From Nymphaea colorata (taxonomy: Eukaryota; Streptophyta; Magnoliopsida; Nymphaeales; Nymphaeaceae), in assembly GCF_008831285.2 (NCBI RefSeq), contig NC_045140.1:5559528-5623527 (forward strand): DNA of 64,000 nt. Reading direction: 5' to 3'. Under the pieces are notes generated by a model. That model was given only the letters and a program-made list of their open reading frames with translations. It was not told the origin of the DNA and ran no database searches. Positions within the stretch are counted from its first letter, which is position 1. Each line of letters begins with the position of its first letter. Shown here piece after piece: positions 24,901-37,560 of this stretch. The translations under genes and the position numbers were made by a program.

Positions 24901-27900
24901 ACTAGGTGCCTCCCTACTAAGACCTTCGTCCTATTTATAGCCTCATTTGGGTCTGACCCAAATGGGATCCAATCCAAATCACATCACCGGTTACTAACAC
25001 CATGATGTCACCTCTTATTCCATTTTATTCCTTGTGTTTTCCTCTCCCAATTTGTTTTTAACAATGCAGATCAGATGTAACACTCCTTTCCATGAGTCAT
25101 TCTGTTGATGTTGGTAAATAATGCACCATCTAAATCCATGGGGAACTGAATGATGCAGTGAGGTATGACATATGGGGAATATTTTATCTCCAATTGCTCA
25201 TTCTTGTGAAAGAGGATTCCGGTTAAATCTGAAAAATTCTGGCACAACTTTAATGCACACCAAGGTGTTGCTAAAATTGTTCAACCCTGTAATTTTCCAT
25301 GGACAATTTTCTTATGCAGACTTCTATCAAAATGCTGGTTTCTCTGACTCTTATATAACTCCAGAAATTATTGTTTTATATTAGCTTTCTTTGTGGCAAT
25401 GCCACTTCTGGGTATACCAGGATGATGCCTGCCATACTTGTCCTGCTCATTTAGTGGATACAAAAAATAGTACTATTCCTCCTCTGTACATGCCAGTTCA
25501 TCTGGTCCTTTTGCCCTCTCTTTATATGTCTGTGTATATGCATGCATGTACACATAAATTCTATATTGTGTAGTGGTGCATGTTTTTCACTATGTCATGA
25601 TGCCTTTGATTGGAGGAAGATATTTGCACGAATTCTCTGAACGTAAAAATCTGCCTGCATGGATCTGTAATTCTATTATATGCATTGTCTACATTAAAAG
25701 CTCGGTCAGAAGCTGACATTGTAGCTGATTTTCATATTTTTATCATTGTCAGGAAAAGTGGATGGAGGTTTTGGGTTGTGGGGTAACTGAGCAAGAAATA
25801 TTGAGAAGAAGTGGTCAAACAGATAAAGTTGCGTGGGCTTTTGGGCTTGGACTTGAAAGACTTGCAATGGTTTTGTTTGATATACCAGATATTCGACTTT
25901 TCTGGTCAACAGATAAGCGTTTTACCTCTCAGGTATGGAAGGCACTAGATTCTCAGCTGGTGCAATTCTCCTGTTTAACTTGAACATTGTATCTGGTCTC
26001 CATGCACTCTTGGCTGTTGTAAGGTCTTGGACTTAAATGCACTTCACCCACTCAAGTTCTTAGTTGCAAATAGGAGCATCATGCTTACTTTTTCTCAGTT
26101 TTCTTATATGTGGTTGATGCACGAGCATGCATCCTCTTCTTTTGGCATATTAAAAAACTGTGTCATTGCTTCTTTTTGGGAAATGTTTGTAGTTCTCTGA
26201 AGGGAAACTTGGGGTCAAGTTCAAGGCTTTCTCTAAGGTAAGCAGCTATTTCTTATTGTATCCTTAAATTTAACTTGATTTAATGGTTAGAGAATTAGCA
26301 TGTGCTTTTAGTTCCCACCTGGATAACTGTTTCCAGATTTTTTATAAGCTTGTTCTTCTGCTGCTTCAAACCTAAACTAACTTCTAAGTCCACATTATTG
26401 TTTTGAAAATGTGGGAACAGTTCCCTCCATGTTATAAAGACATCAGCTTTTGGATCAGCGATTCATTCACAGAAAACAATCTTTGTGAAGTTGTCAGAGG
26501 TATTGCTGGTGATCTTGTTGAGGAGGTACATGATCAATGTGCTCTTGGCTCCCTTTTCTTGGCACAGTATTCTCTGTAAATCCTGTGATGCAGATAACTT
26601 CTGGAATTGTTTACATCAATATTTATTTCAAGCAATCTTAGAGATATTTTGGCGATTGTTTCTAGGTCATTGTTTCCCTAGCTGCTGATATTTCAGCTTT
26701 CTTACAGGATTTTCTCTTGATGTTACTCTTTTCATTTGTCATCCTTGTTGATGATCCAATATCTTCAAATGACGTTTTTATTTCATTTTGTTTTGATTTT
26801 GAGTAAATGCATTACTTCAATTCAAAATCAAAGTTGAAGTCCTTTGGAGTTTGGACTGATCTTAACAACTGTATCAATTTCGAGGATGCAAACACTGGGG
26901 TACCTCCAGCAAATGAAAACTAGATTAGGGTTTGTCTAGCATTAAAATTATAAGAACTTGAATCAAGGTTTTGATGCCCTAGAAATATCAGTTGGATTCA
27001 TTTCATTTGTTATATGTTTGATTTCCTCGGTATCAAGATAAGGATAGAAGTATATGTGAAGAAAGCAGGGATGTTTTAAAAGTAAAAAAATAGTTTAAGT
27101 TCATACTCAACCAAAAAAAGGTTCTAGGCTGGAGTTTATGATGCTGAGAAAGAATTTGAACCAGAGTTTCAGGCTGTTCATGATAAATTCGAATTTCGAA
27201 CACACTATACCCAGTAGACCTTCAGTGGTCACGTACTACCGTTATGAATATAGCTAAAGCACTAAAGGTTTCTTTATTAATAAAGCCAAATTGAACGAGT
27301 TGTGGGGAGGCTGGGAGCATAGATGCTTTAATCATTCAGCATGCTAGTATGTTTTATCTTGCAGCAAATAAACTGCACGGTTGAAATGCAACTGAATGTT
27401 CGCCTTTCTGTAGAGAACAAAATAGCTGAAAATTAGAACCTCAATTACCAAATGACTAATTTTAGGAAAATCACAGGCATAGGAATGAAAAAAGCTATTT
27501 TACAACAAGAAAAATGACTACCAATTCATTGGTTAGTTGAAAACTAAGTGAGAAATGTATGATGAAGTGCTGATGCTGCGACTTTGAGAAAAGTACTTTC
27601 TCAGATCAGTCCATTCCCATTTTTCTTATGCCCTGCATTATTTACTTCTGTTGCATGATTAAGAAAAAAGTAACCACTCTATGAGTGCCTTGTTTAGGTT
27701 TTATTTTCCAATATTTCAGTCTTGTGGCTTCCTTAAAGTAGCAATAGTTTTTTTTTTATCATGCAATCAGTATAGAAGATGATAAAGAGCATGAGTAGAC
27801 GCTTGAGTTTTCACCATGCTGTCAACCTTATGGACGGAAAGTTGACAACTTTTTAAAAAGCAAGCTTTGTTATTCTTGGGGTTTATCTGGTATTCACATG

Positions 27901-28656
27901 AAAGAGAACATCGTAATATTTCCTCTGATTTTGAGCTTTTGGCCGTAAGCCAACATTTTTGTACATAGGAATTTTGTGTTTTGAGAATGCAAAATTCAGC
28001 TAATATGAATTTACTTTTAGGAGAGTGGCGTTGCAGGTGGGCAGTCTCATTAGTATGCACTTTACACAAAACGGATGTTTTTGTCTTTCAAGTATTAGTT
28101 GTATGGGCACAAAAGTAACTGTCGTGTTTCCTGTGCTTTTTTGTCCTTCTCTATCGTGGCTCGGTGGTTGTCATATTCTTCTAGTAGCCTATATAATTCA
28201 TTGCTGAAATTTCATGGGTACCTTCAAGATTATTTTGTGAATAAGGTTGCTCTCGTTAGGTCTCTCTTGGCTCTTAACAAAAGATCGTATGCCTAAAATT
28301 CCAATGAAAAATAAATGAATCTGGGCTTCCAATAAATGGTCTGAGAGACAAGGTGCGTTTAAGTTGATACTGGATCCCAACAATGCATTTTTTTTCTTTT
28401 TTCAGGTGCAGCTGATTGATAACTTTACAAACAAGAAAGGAATGACAAGTCACTGCTACAGAATTGCATACCGTTCGATGGAGCGTTCCCTCACCGATGA
28501 AGAAATAAATCAATTGCAGGTAATGAAATTAGAAACACAAGGAGCCTAAAACTTTTATAATCCTTTATTTATAACGCTGGCAACTGGCAATTATTTTGGT
28601 TGCAGTTCAATGTTAGAGAACAAGTTCAGACGAAGTTGAAGGTGGTTCTAAGATGA
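18983..28656 (+). CDS. Phenylalanine–tRNA ligase, organellar
   Basis: Charges tRNA-Phe in chloroplasts and mitochondria; the plant organellar enzyme is a single-chain PheRS. Ten coding exons, frame kept throughout: 18983–19178, 19285–19478, 20948–21154, 21229–21346, 21453–21529, 25753–25932, 26193–26237, 26421–26525, 28406–28519, 28606–28656. The product is 428 aa, close to the family's usual 430. The first 60 residues are Ser-, Lys- and Arg-rich, a likely dual transit peptide. Class II motifs are clear: [29 protein letters not shown], and motif 3 [12 protein letters not shown]. The last 95 residues ([12 protein letters not shown] to the end) form the ferredoxin-fold anticodon-binding domain. 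Intron 5 (4.2 kb) contains an LTR element; intron 8 (1.9 kb) shows nothing recognisable. The gene looks intact. Confidence 0.95.
21677..21910 (-). repeat. LTR (element's 3' side)
   Basis: 234 bp, beginning TGTTA and ending TAACA. It aligns with 24784–24999 along its whole length, with an extra short segment in the middle. It is followed inward by the polypurine tract, so it is the 3' LTR of a minus-strand element. Confidence 0.88.
21911..21920 (-). other. Polypurine tract of LTR element
   Basis: On the minus strand this reads AAGGGGGGGT directly beside the LTR, the expected site for plus-strand priming in reverse transcription. Confidence 0.7.
22940..23385 (-). pseudogene. S-formylglutathione hydrolase segment inside LTR element
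   Basis: Minus-strand translation shows stretches unmistakably like plant S-formylglutathione hydrolase (esterase D family): [30 protein letters not shown], then [19 protein letters not shown] and [17 protein letters not shown]. They appear in the order of the real enzyme, from near the N-terminus to about the middle, without visible intron sequence between them. The real enzyme hydrolyses S-formylglutathione in formaldehyde detoxification. This copy covers under half the gene, is broken, and lies in the same orientation as the LTR element that encloses it. Gene capture from a spliced transcript is the simplest reading (inference). Confidence 0.85.
24767..24781 (-). other. Primer-binding site of LTR element
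   Basis: On the minus strand this reads TGGTATCAGAGCCGG, the standard plant retroelement site complementary to the 3' end of initiator tRNA-Met, two bases inside the LTR that starts at 24784. It fixes the orientation of the element. Confidence 0.88.
24784..24999 (-). repeat. LTR (element's 5' side)
   Basis: 216 bp, TGTTA…TAACA, adjoining the primer-binding site and followed outward by the CCATG target duplication. It contains a TATTTATAG-like stretch (reads CTATAAAT on the minus strand), a plausible old promoter. Confidence 0.88.
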
Positions 28657-30978
28657 AGTCCTCCTCCACTTGCGAAAGCCATTTGAGCAAAATAATTAAG
28701 TTTTTCTCCACCCCAGCCCCCTTAGACGAGAGGAGAAGAGTGTAGAATTTTCACCAGAATCTTATGACAAGTTTTTACCATTAAAAGAGAAATGAATTAA
28801 TTGAAATTTTCATCTTTCCATAAAGTGTGAGAAATTTTCACATTTCACGCGGCATTATGGGACCTACTGGAAATTGTGCTAAATAAAATGTTTGGACAGA
28901 ATCCTGTCCACAATCGTCCGAGCCACCAGAGGCTTGTCTCCTCCAGCAAGTGGACGCGGTATAGAAACGGGCCTCAGATTGTTGTACCTTGAAATGAACT
29001 GGATATTCTGGCATGGTACGACCACTTTCTCCCGTCTGTTCTTTTTTCTATCAGTTCTGTCTGTGTTGTCTCTTTCTCTGAGTTTCTTTCTAATATGAAA
29101 CTGCCTCTCTTTCATTGGAAGGTTTGCCTCTTTCTCATGTTCAGTGAAACCATCATCATCAAAACTAGCCAGTCAGTTTTCCCAACTGCAAAAACTCTCA
29201 GGCCTCTGTCTGTTTCCCACATTTTCCTTTTCAAACGGGTTTCTGCTGGGAAAATCGCATGCCTTGTTGACTGGGTGCAAGAAATAAGAGAGGTCGTGCC
29301 ATTTTCATGGCAAATTCCAATCTCATCTCTCCCCATCTTATGGAAACTGAATCTGAGTTCCTCACTATTGGAATGAATCTCCGTTTCATACGACAGTGCC
29401 TTCTCATGGGTGGATCCCTAAGAAGATTGTCAAGAAAACTTTGAAGGCACTCCTGAAGGAAGAACACACATGACATTTTCAATACTGTTTAGAAGGATAC
29501 TTAGGTTTTGTATCACTGATTTTAAAAACCAAAACACTCTTAATAAAAAAAACTTGAAGTTTCTTTGTTTGTAGTAGCTTTGTTAATCAATTAATGCTAC
29601 TACAAAGTTGATTGTATCTAATAACTTGGTATTCTATTAGTATTTCAAATAATTCTTTTCAATTACCGATAGAAAGTTATTCAAGAAAACCTAATGGTAG
29701 CAATAAAGTAAGTGGTATTTTTATGTGACTTTTTAGGGGGTAGCATAGTCATCTTTAATTATAATATAATAATTAAAAATTTCAAAAGCAATCTTGCGGA
29801 TGTTTCTTATCAACTCAGGCATGCATTTTCTTCTGCAATATGAGAAGGTTAGACGTGCTTCCGACTGTTGCCTAAGTTTTAAGAGTGCTTCTGAAAATGT
29901 CTCAAAATGAACTTCTAAAAAGTATCGGTTCTTTTCTTATGCGCGTTGATTGTAGATTCATGTTCCCTCCATCAATTGATGCTTTGTGGAACCACCATTT
30001 GAAACTGGACCCGTACTACATTGATCCCCACTAGATATTGTGGATCCTACCGGATGTAGGGTGCAACATCCCAAACCTGAGCCAGAAAATGTAATTTCGG
30101 CAGATCAAAACTGGTCCGACCGAGCCGAGCCGAGCAGCGACCGATTTGGGCTCGCTCGGCTTTGCCGGCACACTGAAAGTAGTTCAGAAAACAGAATGTT
30201 TTGCCGGCACACTGAAAGTAGTTCAGAAAACAGAATGTCAGGTTTTGAAACTTGATTCAGGGTCTTTAACTTAACGCTTACCTCATGCAATGACAATTGC
30301 AAGTCACTTTGCTTTTGTGAGAGCTCTTGAAGTGAAGAGTGAAGAAACCGTATCAGATTTCAACGTTGAATCCTGTGCAGGATGAATTTCATAGAAGAAG
30401 GTGTAACCCTTTCCCTAATTAAAATTCTTGATGACTGAGACTTGGGGACTCTTAACAGTTGAAATACAAAAGATATCTTATGGTAAGTTGAGAAAACAAA
30501 AATCAAAGTGAACAAAGCGAATCATATCAAACATTAAATGACAATTCCATCTCACTAGCGCTAGAATGCCAGTAGGCCACATGAATCTTGAAATATTTAT
30601 ATTTTTTATACGTTTCTATCATTTTAATTATGTGACAGCAAATAAAGTTTTATAGCAAGTTATCTTTCACCAAAAAACCTGTCCATCGCAAAATTTGCAA
30701 AGCCCGTCCAATCATCAACAAACAAAAGTGCCAAGCCGGGCCCACCGGGGCAATTTCGGAATTTTGAGGTTGCCCCCTTCCCAAGGCGCACGTCCGCTTG
30801 TCAGCATCACATGGGGCGGTGGTCGTGAGACGTACTTTAATGTCAGAGCGACACGTGTAAGATCAGACGATACTCCTCACGCGGGGATCCCTGTGCCCCC
30901 GCATTTTCCCTCTTATACCCTTTCGGTTGCCCCCGGCAGTGGGCGACGACCCTGCTGAGCCGAGTCGAAAAAGGAAGA
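28657..30978. other. Intergenic with a 38-bp tandem duplication
   Basis: The 3' flank of the synthetase gene holds a possible polyadenylation signal AATAAA at 28882. The frames at 28892–29482 have no recognisable content. A 38-bp unit occurs twice at 30161–30198 and 30200–30237. The GC-richer block 30700–30960 shows no coding resemblance. Confidence 0.55.
30161..30237. repeat. 38-bp tandem duplication
   Basis: Two identical 38-bp units starting TTTGCCGGCACACTG and ending AAACAGAATG occupy 30161–30198 and 30200–30237, separated by a single T. Confidence 0.95.
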
Positions 30979-31051
30979 CGCCGTCTGTGGGAATCGAACC
31001 CACGACCACATGGTTAAAAGCCATGCGCTCTACCGGCTGAGCTAAGACGGC
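30979..31051 (-). tRNA. tRNA-Lys (anticodon UUU)
   Basis: 73 nt, no intron. The minus strand reads GCCGTCTTAGCTCAGCCGG at the 5' end and pairs with CAGACGGC at the 3' end, followed by discriminator G. The anticodon arm is CATGG–CTTTTAA–CCATG, giving TTT at 34–36 and so tRNA-Lys. The T arm has GGTTCGATTCC (B box) and the D arm supplies the A box. No CCA is encoded, as usual for nuclear genes. A short T run follows (31.0 kb, GAAAAAGG region read in reverse), fitting pol III termination. It is identical over all 73 nt to the gene at 55289–55361. Confidence 0.96.
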
Positions 31052-31622
31052 TTGATGAAGGAGACTCATTTATGTCCAATCCAATCCATTGCAAATACAT
31101 GCTTTTCCAAGTCGCGTCGGGGAGATAGAACAGAGGCAGCAATAATGGAGGAGGATAATACTATTTAAATAAAAAAACATTCAGAAAAGCCCCTCCCTTT
31201 TTTAGCTTTACAACACATACCCAACGCATAAATTCTGGAAAAATAAAAAGTAGAAAATCTAATGAAAGGAGGGAAAAAAAAAAAAAAAGAATATAAAATA
31301 TGCTTCCAAAAGATGACAAGGAACGTGGGCCCCGGAGGGTTCTCCATCCGACGTGTCGTCGAGATCAGGCCACCCAGCCAGCTCCGTCAGTGGGCCCCAC
31401 ACACCACATGCGCCCAGCTGTCCCGCACCGGCCACCGATGGACGGCGACAAAAAAGAGATCTCCACGTCGGTTCACCGGGCAAGATGCGGGTCCCGCGGT
31501 CGACCAATCGGCTCCTCCCACGTCTGCTTGGGCGGGCAGCCTGAATCTAAAATGCAGAAAGGCAGAAGAAATTAAACATAAAATGAAATAAATAAAAAAA
31601 TAAAATACCCTAAGGCCTTCCA
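31052..31622. other. 5' flank of Hev b 5-like gene
   Basis: Upstream region with GC-rich blocks containing ACGTGTCGTCG and CCACGTCGG, words resembling ABRE/DRE elements. Long overlapping open frames here (31262–31591 and others) are GC-driven and do not resemble proteins. Confidence 0.45.
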
Positions 31623-31630
31623 TATAAATA
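31623..31630 (+). promoter_or_regulatory. TATA box of Hev b 5-like gene
   Basis: TATAAATA, 135 bp upstream of the start codon. It predicts a transcription start near 31655 and a leader of about 110 nt. Confidence 0.7.
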
Positions 31631-31764
31631 GCCCTTGTGCATCTTCTTCCTCCATCCGTCCCATTTTCCGTTGCCTTTCCCCTTTGTAAGCTTACAGCGG
31701 TCGCCAGCTGCTCTCACTCTGCCGCTTCATCTCCTCTGTCCGCTCGAAGTCGATCTTCATTGCC

Positions 31765-33088
31765 ATGGCCAGCGTTGAGGTAAGAAGCTGTTTTTTGAGA
31801 GAGACCTCAAGAGCGTTAACTTCCTTCATCTCATTCGTGTAGTTATTAGTTATGGTTTCTTTTATTAGTTTTTTAATTTGTTTGTTCATGAGATGTGTTC
31901 ATTGAGTGACGATCGAGATCACTGTAACTTGGTCCATTTTTACATGGTCTGATCTGCGGACTACGAGGGCGAAAATGAAGTAGGATCGTGGTTTGCTGCA
32001 TGATGTTCTGAGCTAGTTTTACACCGTTTTCATTTTCAGACGGCCGATTGATCTTTTGCAACATATCGCTTGGATCTCAAATATTTATATATGATGTATT
32101 TTGAGATCATTAATTTGAACTGCCAACTATGATCTATGAGTAGAACTCGCTCTCTTTTGGTTACGTGTAAAGTTGATTTTCATAACTACGAATCTAAAAT
32201 CTTATAGGCTGTATTGTGAGATCGCAAAATCTTAAACAAAGAACTACGAGTGAAACTCTCTCTCTCTCTCTCTTTCTCTTTCTCATGGTTATGTGTAAAA
32301 TTAGTTTGGATACTCCAGAACCACGTAGTGATCCATTTTTACACCGTTTCTTTATCGTCATCTGGGATCACTGAACTTTCGATATATCACCTTAATCTAA
32401 AATCTTACGATTCACTTTGAGATCGTTGAACCTGCCGACAATGATCCATGAATGAAATGCCTCTCTCTTTCTCATACCATGAACAAAGCAACAGAAGAAG
32501 CAAGAAAGTTCATGTGATTGGAAATATATGTGTTCTTATGCCGTGCGGAAATTTTGAAACTGGTGGCAGGTTGCAGCGGGCGCCGTCGAGACCACCACAA
32601 CCCCCGAAACAGTCAGCTTGGAGACCACAGTTGTGGAGGAGAAAGAAGCAACGCCTGAAGTAGTGGCGGAGGAGCCAGCTGCTGCTGCCGATCAGGCAAC
32701 TGAAGCTGTAGTGGTGGCAGAGGAGGAGAAGAAGGAGACGGTTGAGGAAGTGAAGGTGGAGGAGACTGCACAACCACCGGCAGAAGCAGAAGCAGAAGCA
32801 GAACCAGAACCAGAGGTGGTGACCAAGGAGGAGGAAGCGACACCAGCAGCACTGGAGGAAGAGGAGAAGAAGGAGGAGGAGGCTGTGGAAGAGAAGGCGG
32901 AAGCTGCACCGGTGGTGGCAGAGGAAGCAGCAACAGAGACGGAGGTCGTTGAGGCAAAGGCGGAAGCAGCAGCCCCGCCAGCAGCAGCTGCTGCTGCTGC
33001 TGAAGAGGTTGAGGCCCCAGCAGTTACCACCACCACTAGTGAGGAAACTGTTGAAGCAGTAGCGACAGAGACTACTGTGACGGAATAG
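31765..33088 (+). CDS. Hev b 5-like acidic Glu/Ala-rich protein
   Basis: Two coding exons: 31765–31779, encoding only MASVE, and 32570–33088, giving 177 aa. The MASVE start followed by a long Glu-, Ala-, Val-, Thr- and Pro-rich chain with EEKKE, EAEAEPEPE and AAAAAAAEEVE runs is the pattern of the rubber latex allergen Hev b 5 and its relatives, abundant cytosolic acidic proteins with no established biochemical role. There are no cysteines, membrane segments or folded domain, so the protein should be disordered. The 790-bp first intron, placed after five codons, contains a TC tract; a leader-proximal intron like this may boost expression (inference). Assignment rests on N-terminus, composition and length, so orthology is moderately sure. 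Confidence 0.75.
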
Positions 33089-36000
33089 ATGCAGTTCGGT
33101 GACACAAGATGTCGCGGAGGTTTCTTTGTTGTAGTTTCTTTTGAGCTTGTGTGGAGATTTTTAGAGGCAACAGGAAATAATCTTAGGTTGTGGTTTGCAA
33201 TCTAGTCTTTGTCTCGGTTAAACCTTAGGGTTTATCATGTCTATTTTTGTTTGATATGATGTTGGTTTTTGGGAAGTGATCATGATGCTTGTGTTGAGAG
33301 TGAACCGGTGTTTTCCATCTCTCCATTTCTCTTGGTTCCTATTCTTGTGTTATGATTAATTGGTTCTCTTCTTCTGCTCTCTTTTGTTGCCTGTGAATAA
33401 TGAGCTGCCAATGTGCAGAGTTGTCTTGTTCATTGCTGAGATCAGGCATTGCTGAGAAATGAGCTACTACAATGTAGATGATGCATCCATAATATAATGT
33501 TGATATAAGCCTCAGGTTATATCGTCAGACTTGTGATGGGTATTGCTCACATATTGAAAAATGAATTAAACAATAGCTCATGTGTTCAGATGCATTATTG
33601 TGACGCATTGTAACACAAAAAGCACACATGTTCTTAATTCAGAAAACATGAAACGTTATGAATGTTGTTTCTAAGTTCAACAGCCAAATAAAATTGGAGC
33701 TGAGACCCATGAAAATCAAGCTAAGACGATTCACGTGAGGCTGCGCAATCCCTGTCGAGTGTCAGCTGATTAGCAGTTGAAGATGATCACCTTGTGGCAA
33801 AATTCAAGCATTTCTTCATACGTGCTTGAAGGGCAGTCGTTTTCTTGAGTCTTTGACATCTGCCAAAAACTCTTAAGATCGCGGCAGGCGTGAAATTTTG
33901 CATACCAAACGTTGTTCTTCTTTTTTCATTGAGAAAGAGACGAAGCACCAAACTCTGTACTGGTTGTGATCTTGTATCAGATGGGCCACACAAGGTCCAA
34001 AACCCCATGAATTCTGTGTGTCAGCTAGCTCTTGCGCTTCATAATTAAAGCAAACCTCTTAAGGAAGCAGTGGCGCAAGGTACACTGAAAGGGCCCCATG
34101 TTTCATAATTGCAGATGCTATTCTGCGCTATCCCTGTAACGTGCATCTTCATCTTTAGAGTGTTAGGCAATATATTCCCAACTCGGGGCCCATCTGTTTA
34201 CATTTAGAACGCAAGAAAACAACGCCTAAAGCATTCAACCAGGTGAACGTACAATGCATCACTACAAAATGTCACACCAGCGGGGTGCACTGCTCAGGGT
34301 GCTCGTCTTCTTTCTTGGAGTTAATTATTGGCGAAGTACAGTAACCATGGCCGACACAGCAGGTACTGGTCAGGCCGGTTGGTGGGTAACCTTTTTTTTT
34401 TTTTTTTATGGTAAGCATCATCCGGAACTACTAACAAAACATGCATTAACTGTAAGAGAGCTAGCCATCGATTTCGTACCTTCGATTTTAATTTGGAGCA
34501 AATTGTAAATGTGGTGAGAACTGCGTATTTGAGAACTTCATCTTTTCTCAGATTTATACTTTTTAGATTCAACTTACACGAACGTACGTGCTGTGGTTCA
34601 TGTATCTTTCCAAGAAAAAAAGAATATTTATAACCATGGATGATGTAACGACATGTTAGGAGTCAGGATAGTTCTCATAGTATGTTAGTTGAAAGAGTGC
34701 AAATCTCTTTAGGAGTCGTTTGACACTATGAACTAATGTGAGTGTGTTATAAATCTATCTTAAAATTATAATAGATTTATGACATACTTGTTCAATCAAA
34801 TGTTTTATAAATCTACTTAAATAATAATTTTGAGATAGATTCATGAAACACGAACACCTTATTTTAATACCAAGCAGTTCTTTATAACTTGTTTGACAAA
34901 CAAAACTGATTATAATGGTTTTGTGTATAACAATTTTGGAACTGTTTTATGAATTTACTTTAATCCTTGAATCGTATTCAAGGAACAATTACATATTATT
35001 TCATTTGTCAAGTGGATCATCAAAGTCCTAGACATTTATCTTTCACGACTATAAATTAACTTTCGTGCACTCTCTAATTGATGCATGTTTTATGATATAT
35101 CATCCTCGAAACTTTAGGTTGTCTTATTTGGTCCTCACAAAACCAGCCGTGTACCACTCTTAAAATACAAGACTAAGGGGACTAATATATTTAAAGGACA
35201 CAAAGGTTCTTACGTCCGTACCTGCCGTTAGGGTCGGTCAAAATGGGTCTTTTAAAAAAGGACTTTAATTTAAATGGGCTAACATGCGCATGAACCGGCC
35301 CTCCTTCATTCCGAGTGGAAGCTGACAACTTTTCCTTGAAAAGCCTGCTTCTTGACTGCATATATATATATATATGCATTAGATTAGTATTTTTTATGTT
35401 AAAATAGCGTTTAAAATCTTCTGCATGCCTATTGTCGAAAAGTCATGGTTCAAATTTGAGATGGTTAAGTACAAAACCAAAGGAAATATCATTTGGATAT
35501 AAAACGTGGTTAAAATCCAAAATCCAGATTTAGGGCATCAAAAATATCTCTAGCTCCTCTTTTAGCTATTTCTGTGTTAGTAAACATATTTCAAAATCCA
35601 AATAAAACAAAATATACATTTCTCTTCCTCTTTTACTCCTCCTCCACAGCTACGTCCTTTCTTTTGTTTCTCCTCATCCTTTCTCTCTTCGCTGTAGTGA
35701 GCATGCAATATACGCAGCAGATTGTACTATTTCATACCTTTATTATAACGCGTCAAATATTTAGTTTTGTATTAAAAATTGTGAGGAATCTTTAAGGTTT
35801 TATAAATAGGGTCATCAATATAAATGGTTTTCCTAGTTTCTATTATTTTTTAATTTAAAGCCAAAACGGCTGCGGGGTGGGTTGAGATCTGCCGAACCAA
35901 GCGCTCCAGTCTAGCAGGTTGTTACACCAATAAGCAATTCTTAAAACCCAATTACTCTCGCCTATTCTTAACTCATGACTCAGTGTGTCAACTCGAAGAA

Positions 36001-37030
36001 TCGGACTTTAAGCTTTTTATTAAAAAAACAAAATACAAAAAAATAAAGCATATCATTAAATAAATACTGCCGATTTAAAAACTACCCGTGATCATTCATT
36101 ATGTGTCATTGAGACTAATGTGAAAATAGCATGCATTTTCGTGGACAATGATGTTGGATGATTTTTTTTTTTTTAAAAAAAATCTTATCCCAAAAAACCA
36201 TTTCAATAAGTACATTATCAATGGTTTATATTGGATTATGGTATGGTTTTCCAAGGTTTTAGCAGCAATTATTGGGATTTTCATTTGTTGGGGTTTTCTT
36301 AAAAAAATCCACAAAAAACCAGGCCTCATAAATTTTTCACAAAAACTTCAAATTTTAAACAAAATGTGAACATTCTACTATGTTTATAAATATTATTCTA
36401 ATATAAAACAAGTCTTAAGTGAAGTTGTTTTCTAGAAAGACACTCGTCTTTCTGCCACTAAAAATTTGGAGTCATAGGAGCCGTTCATTTTTTTTATTAC
36501 AATAAACATGTTGCACTTAAAAAATGACTAAATTAGTGTGTGATTTTCATTAAAAAATTGTTAAAATCATATCTATAAGATTGGATTTTGCAAAAAATAC
36601 TTTTAACAGTCATTCTCCTCCTTCTCCCACGTGCTGCAAAAGGGAGCCGCCTATCGTTGGCGGGACCGGCACCGTGCCCCCGACCGTGTGGCATAGGCCG
36701 GGGATCCATCGGGCATGGGTACCCTCTGTCGCTAGGGTGCGACAAACTTAGTGCCGCATGCGACCCAGATTCACACTCAAACCATACCTTATTCATTCAA
36801 GTTTATTTTTTGTGTTTTTTATATTATTAATATATTATAATAATAAAGTAATATATAATAATATATATCCTCGCCGCACCACCATCTACCCGCGGGCAAA
36901 AGGGGAGAGCCGTCGTCGGTGGAATAGGCTCGCAGGAAATGAGAAAGGATGTGAGAGGGAAAGAGATAGAATGAAAAGAGGAAGGGAAATCTGAGCCATC
37001 AGATGGGTTACACAAACTGGATGTTACCAT

Positions 37031-37077
<47 letters not shown>

Positions 37078-37421
37078 CACAAACTAATAGGTTAAGGACA
37101 AAAACCAGGTTTTTTAATATAATATTTAAAGTGTTTTTTTTTAGAAATCTAAATCTTGATGCAAAGAATGTAATAATTCGATCATTTTTTGGACTTCAGT
37201 ACTGCTTTTATAATACTTAAAAATGAATGACTCTCACAACATTAACAATTTGATAATAGAAAAATCAACATTTTTCATAAAAAACAACTTGATTCAGTTA
37301 TGTCAAAATGGTTTTAATACATATGTTAAGATGTTTATATTTTATTTAAAATAATTTTCTAACAAAAAATGGAAGGGTTAGTTTTTATCTAAGTGTCTTG
37401 TTCTCATCTCTCTCTCCCTCC

Positions 37422-37492
<71 letters not shown>

Positions 37493-37560
37493 AAGCTAAT
37501 TGTCAGCAATGTGATAGATGAATGTGACAGATGATAGGAGGAAAAAAATTGTTCTCACTA
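33089..37560. other. Gene-free stretch with repeats
   Basis: The 3' flank of the Hev b 5-like gene is followed by AT-rich DNA. A fold-back with arms ATAAATCTAT/ATAGATTTAT lies near 34750–34785. AT runs occur at about 35360–35375 and 37037–37074, and a TC run passing into AT at 37405–37485. A GC-rich island at 36610–36740 has no coding resemblance. Confidence 0.5.

Larger units (their letters stand above)
21677..24999 (-). mobile_element. Old LTR retroelement in PheRS intron 5
   Basis: A complete outline is visible: two LTRs, a perfect 5-bp target duplication CCATG (21672–21676 and 25000–25004), a primer-binding site next to the right LTR and a polypurine tract next to the left LTR. The last two place the element on the minus strand. 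No reverse transcriptase or integrase was recognised, so it is non-autonomous or heavily deleted. The part next to the primer-binding site could encode a gag-like remnant; the centre carries a host-derived S-formylglutathione hydrolase segment. By eye the LTRs differ at roughly 27 of 216 aligned sites, about 12–13 percent. That suggests an insertion several million years old, depending on the assumed rate. It is a broken fossil; the superfamily is unresolved. Confidence 0.85.

Noticed and set aside
30695-31069. Open frames spanning the first tRNA-Lys gene
   Set aside because: They read through the tRNA and a GC-rich block and have no protein resemblance.
32613-33105. Pro/Leu- and Ser/Ala-rich minus-strand frames opposite the Hev b 5-like gene
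   Set aside because: They are antisense readings of a Glu/Ala-rich low-complexity coding exon.
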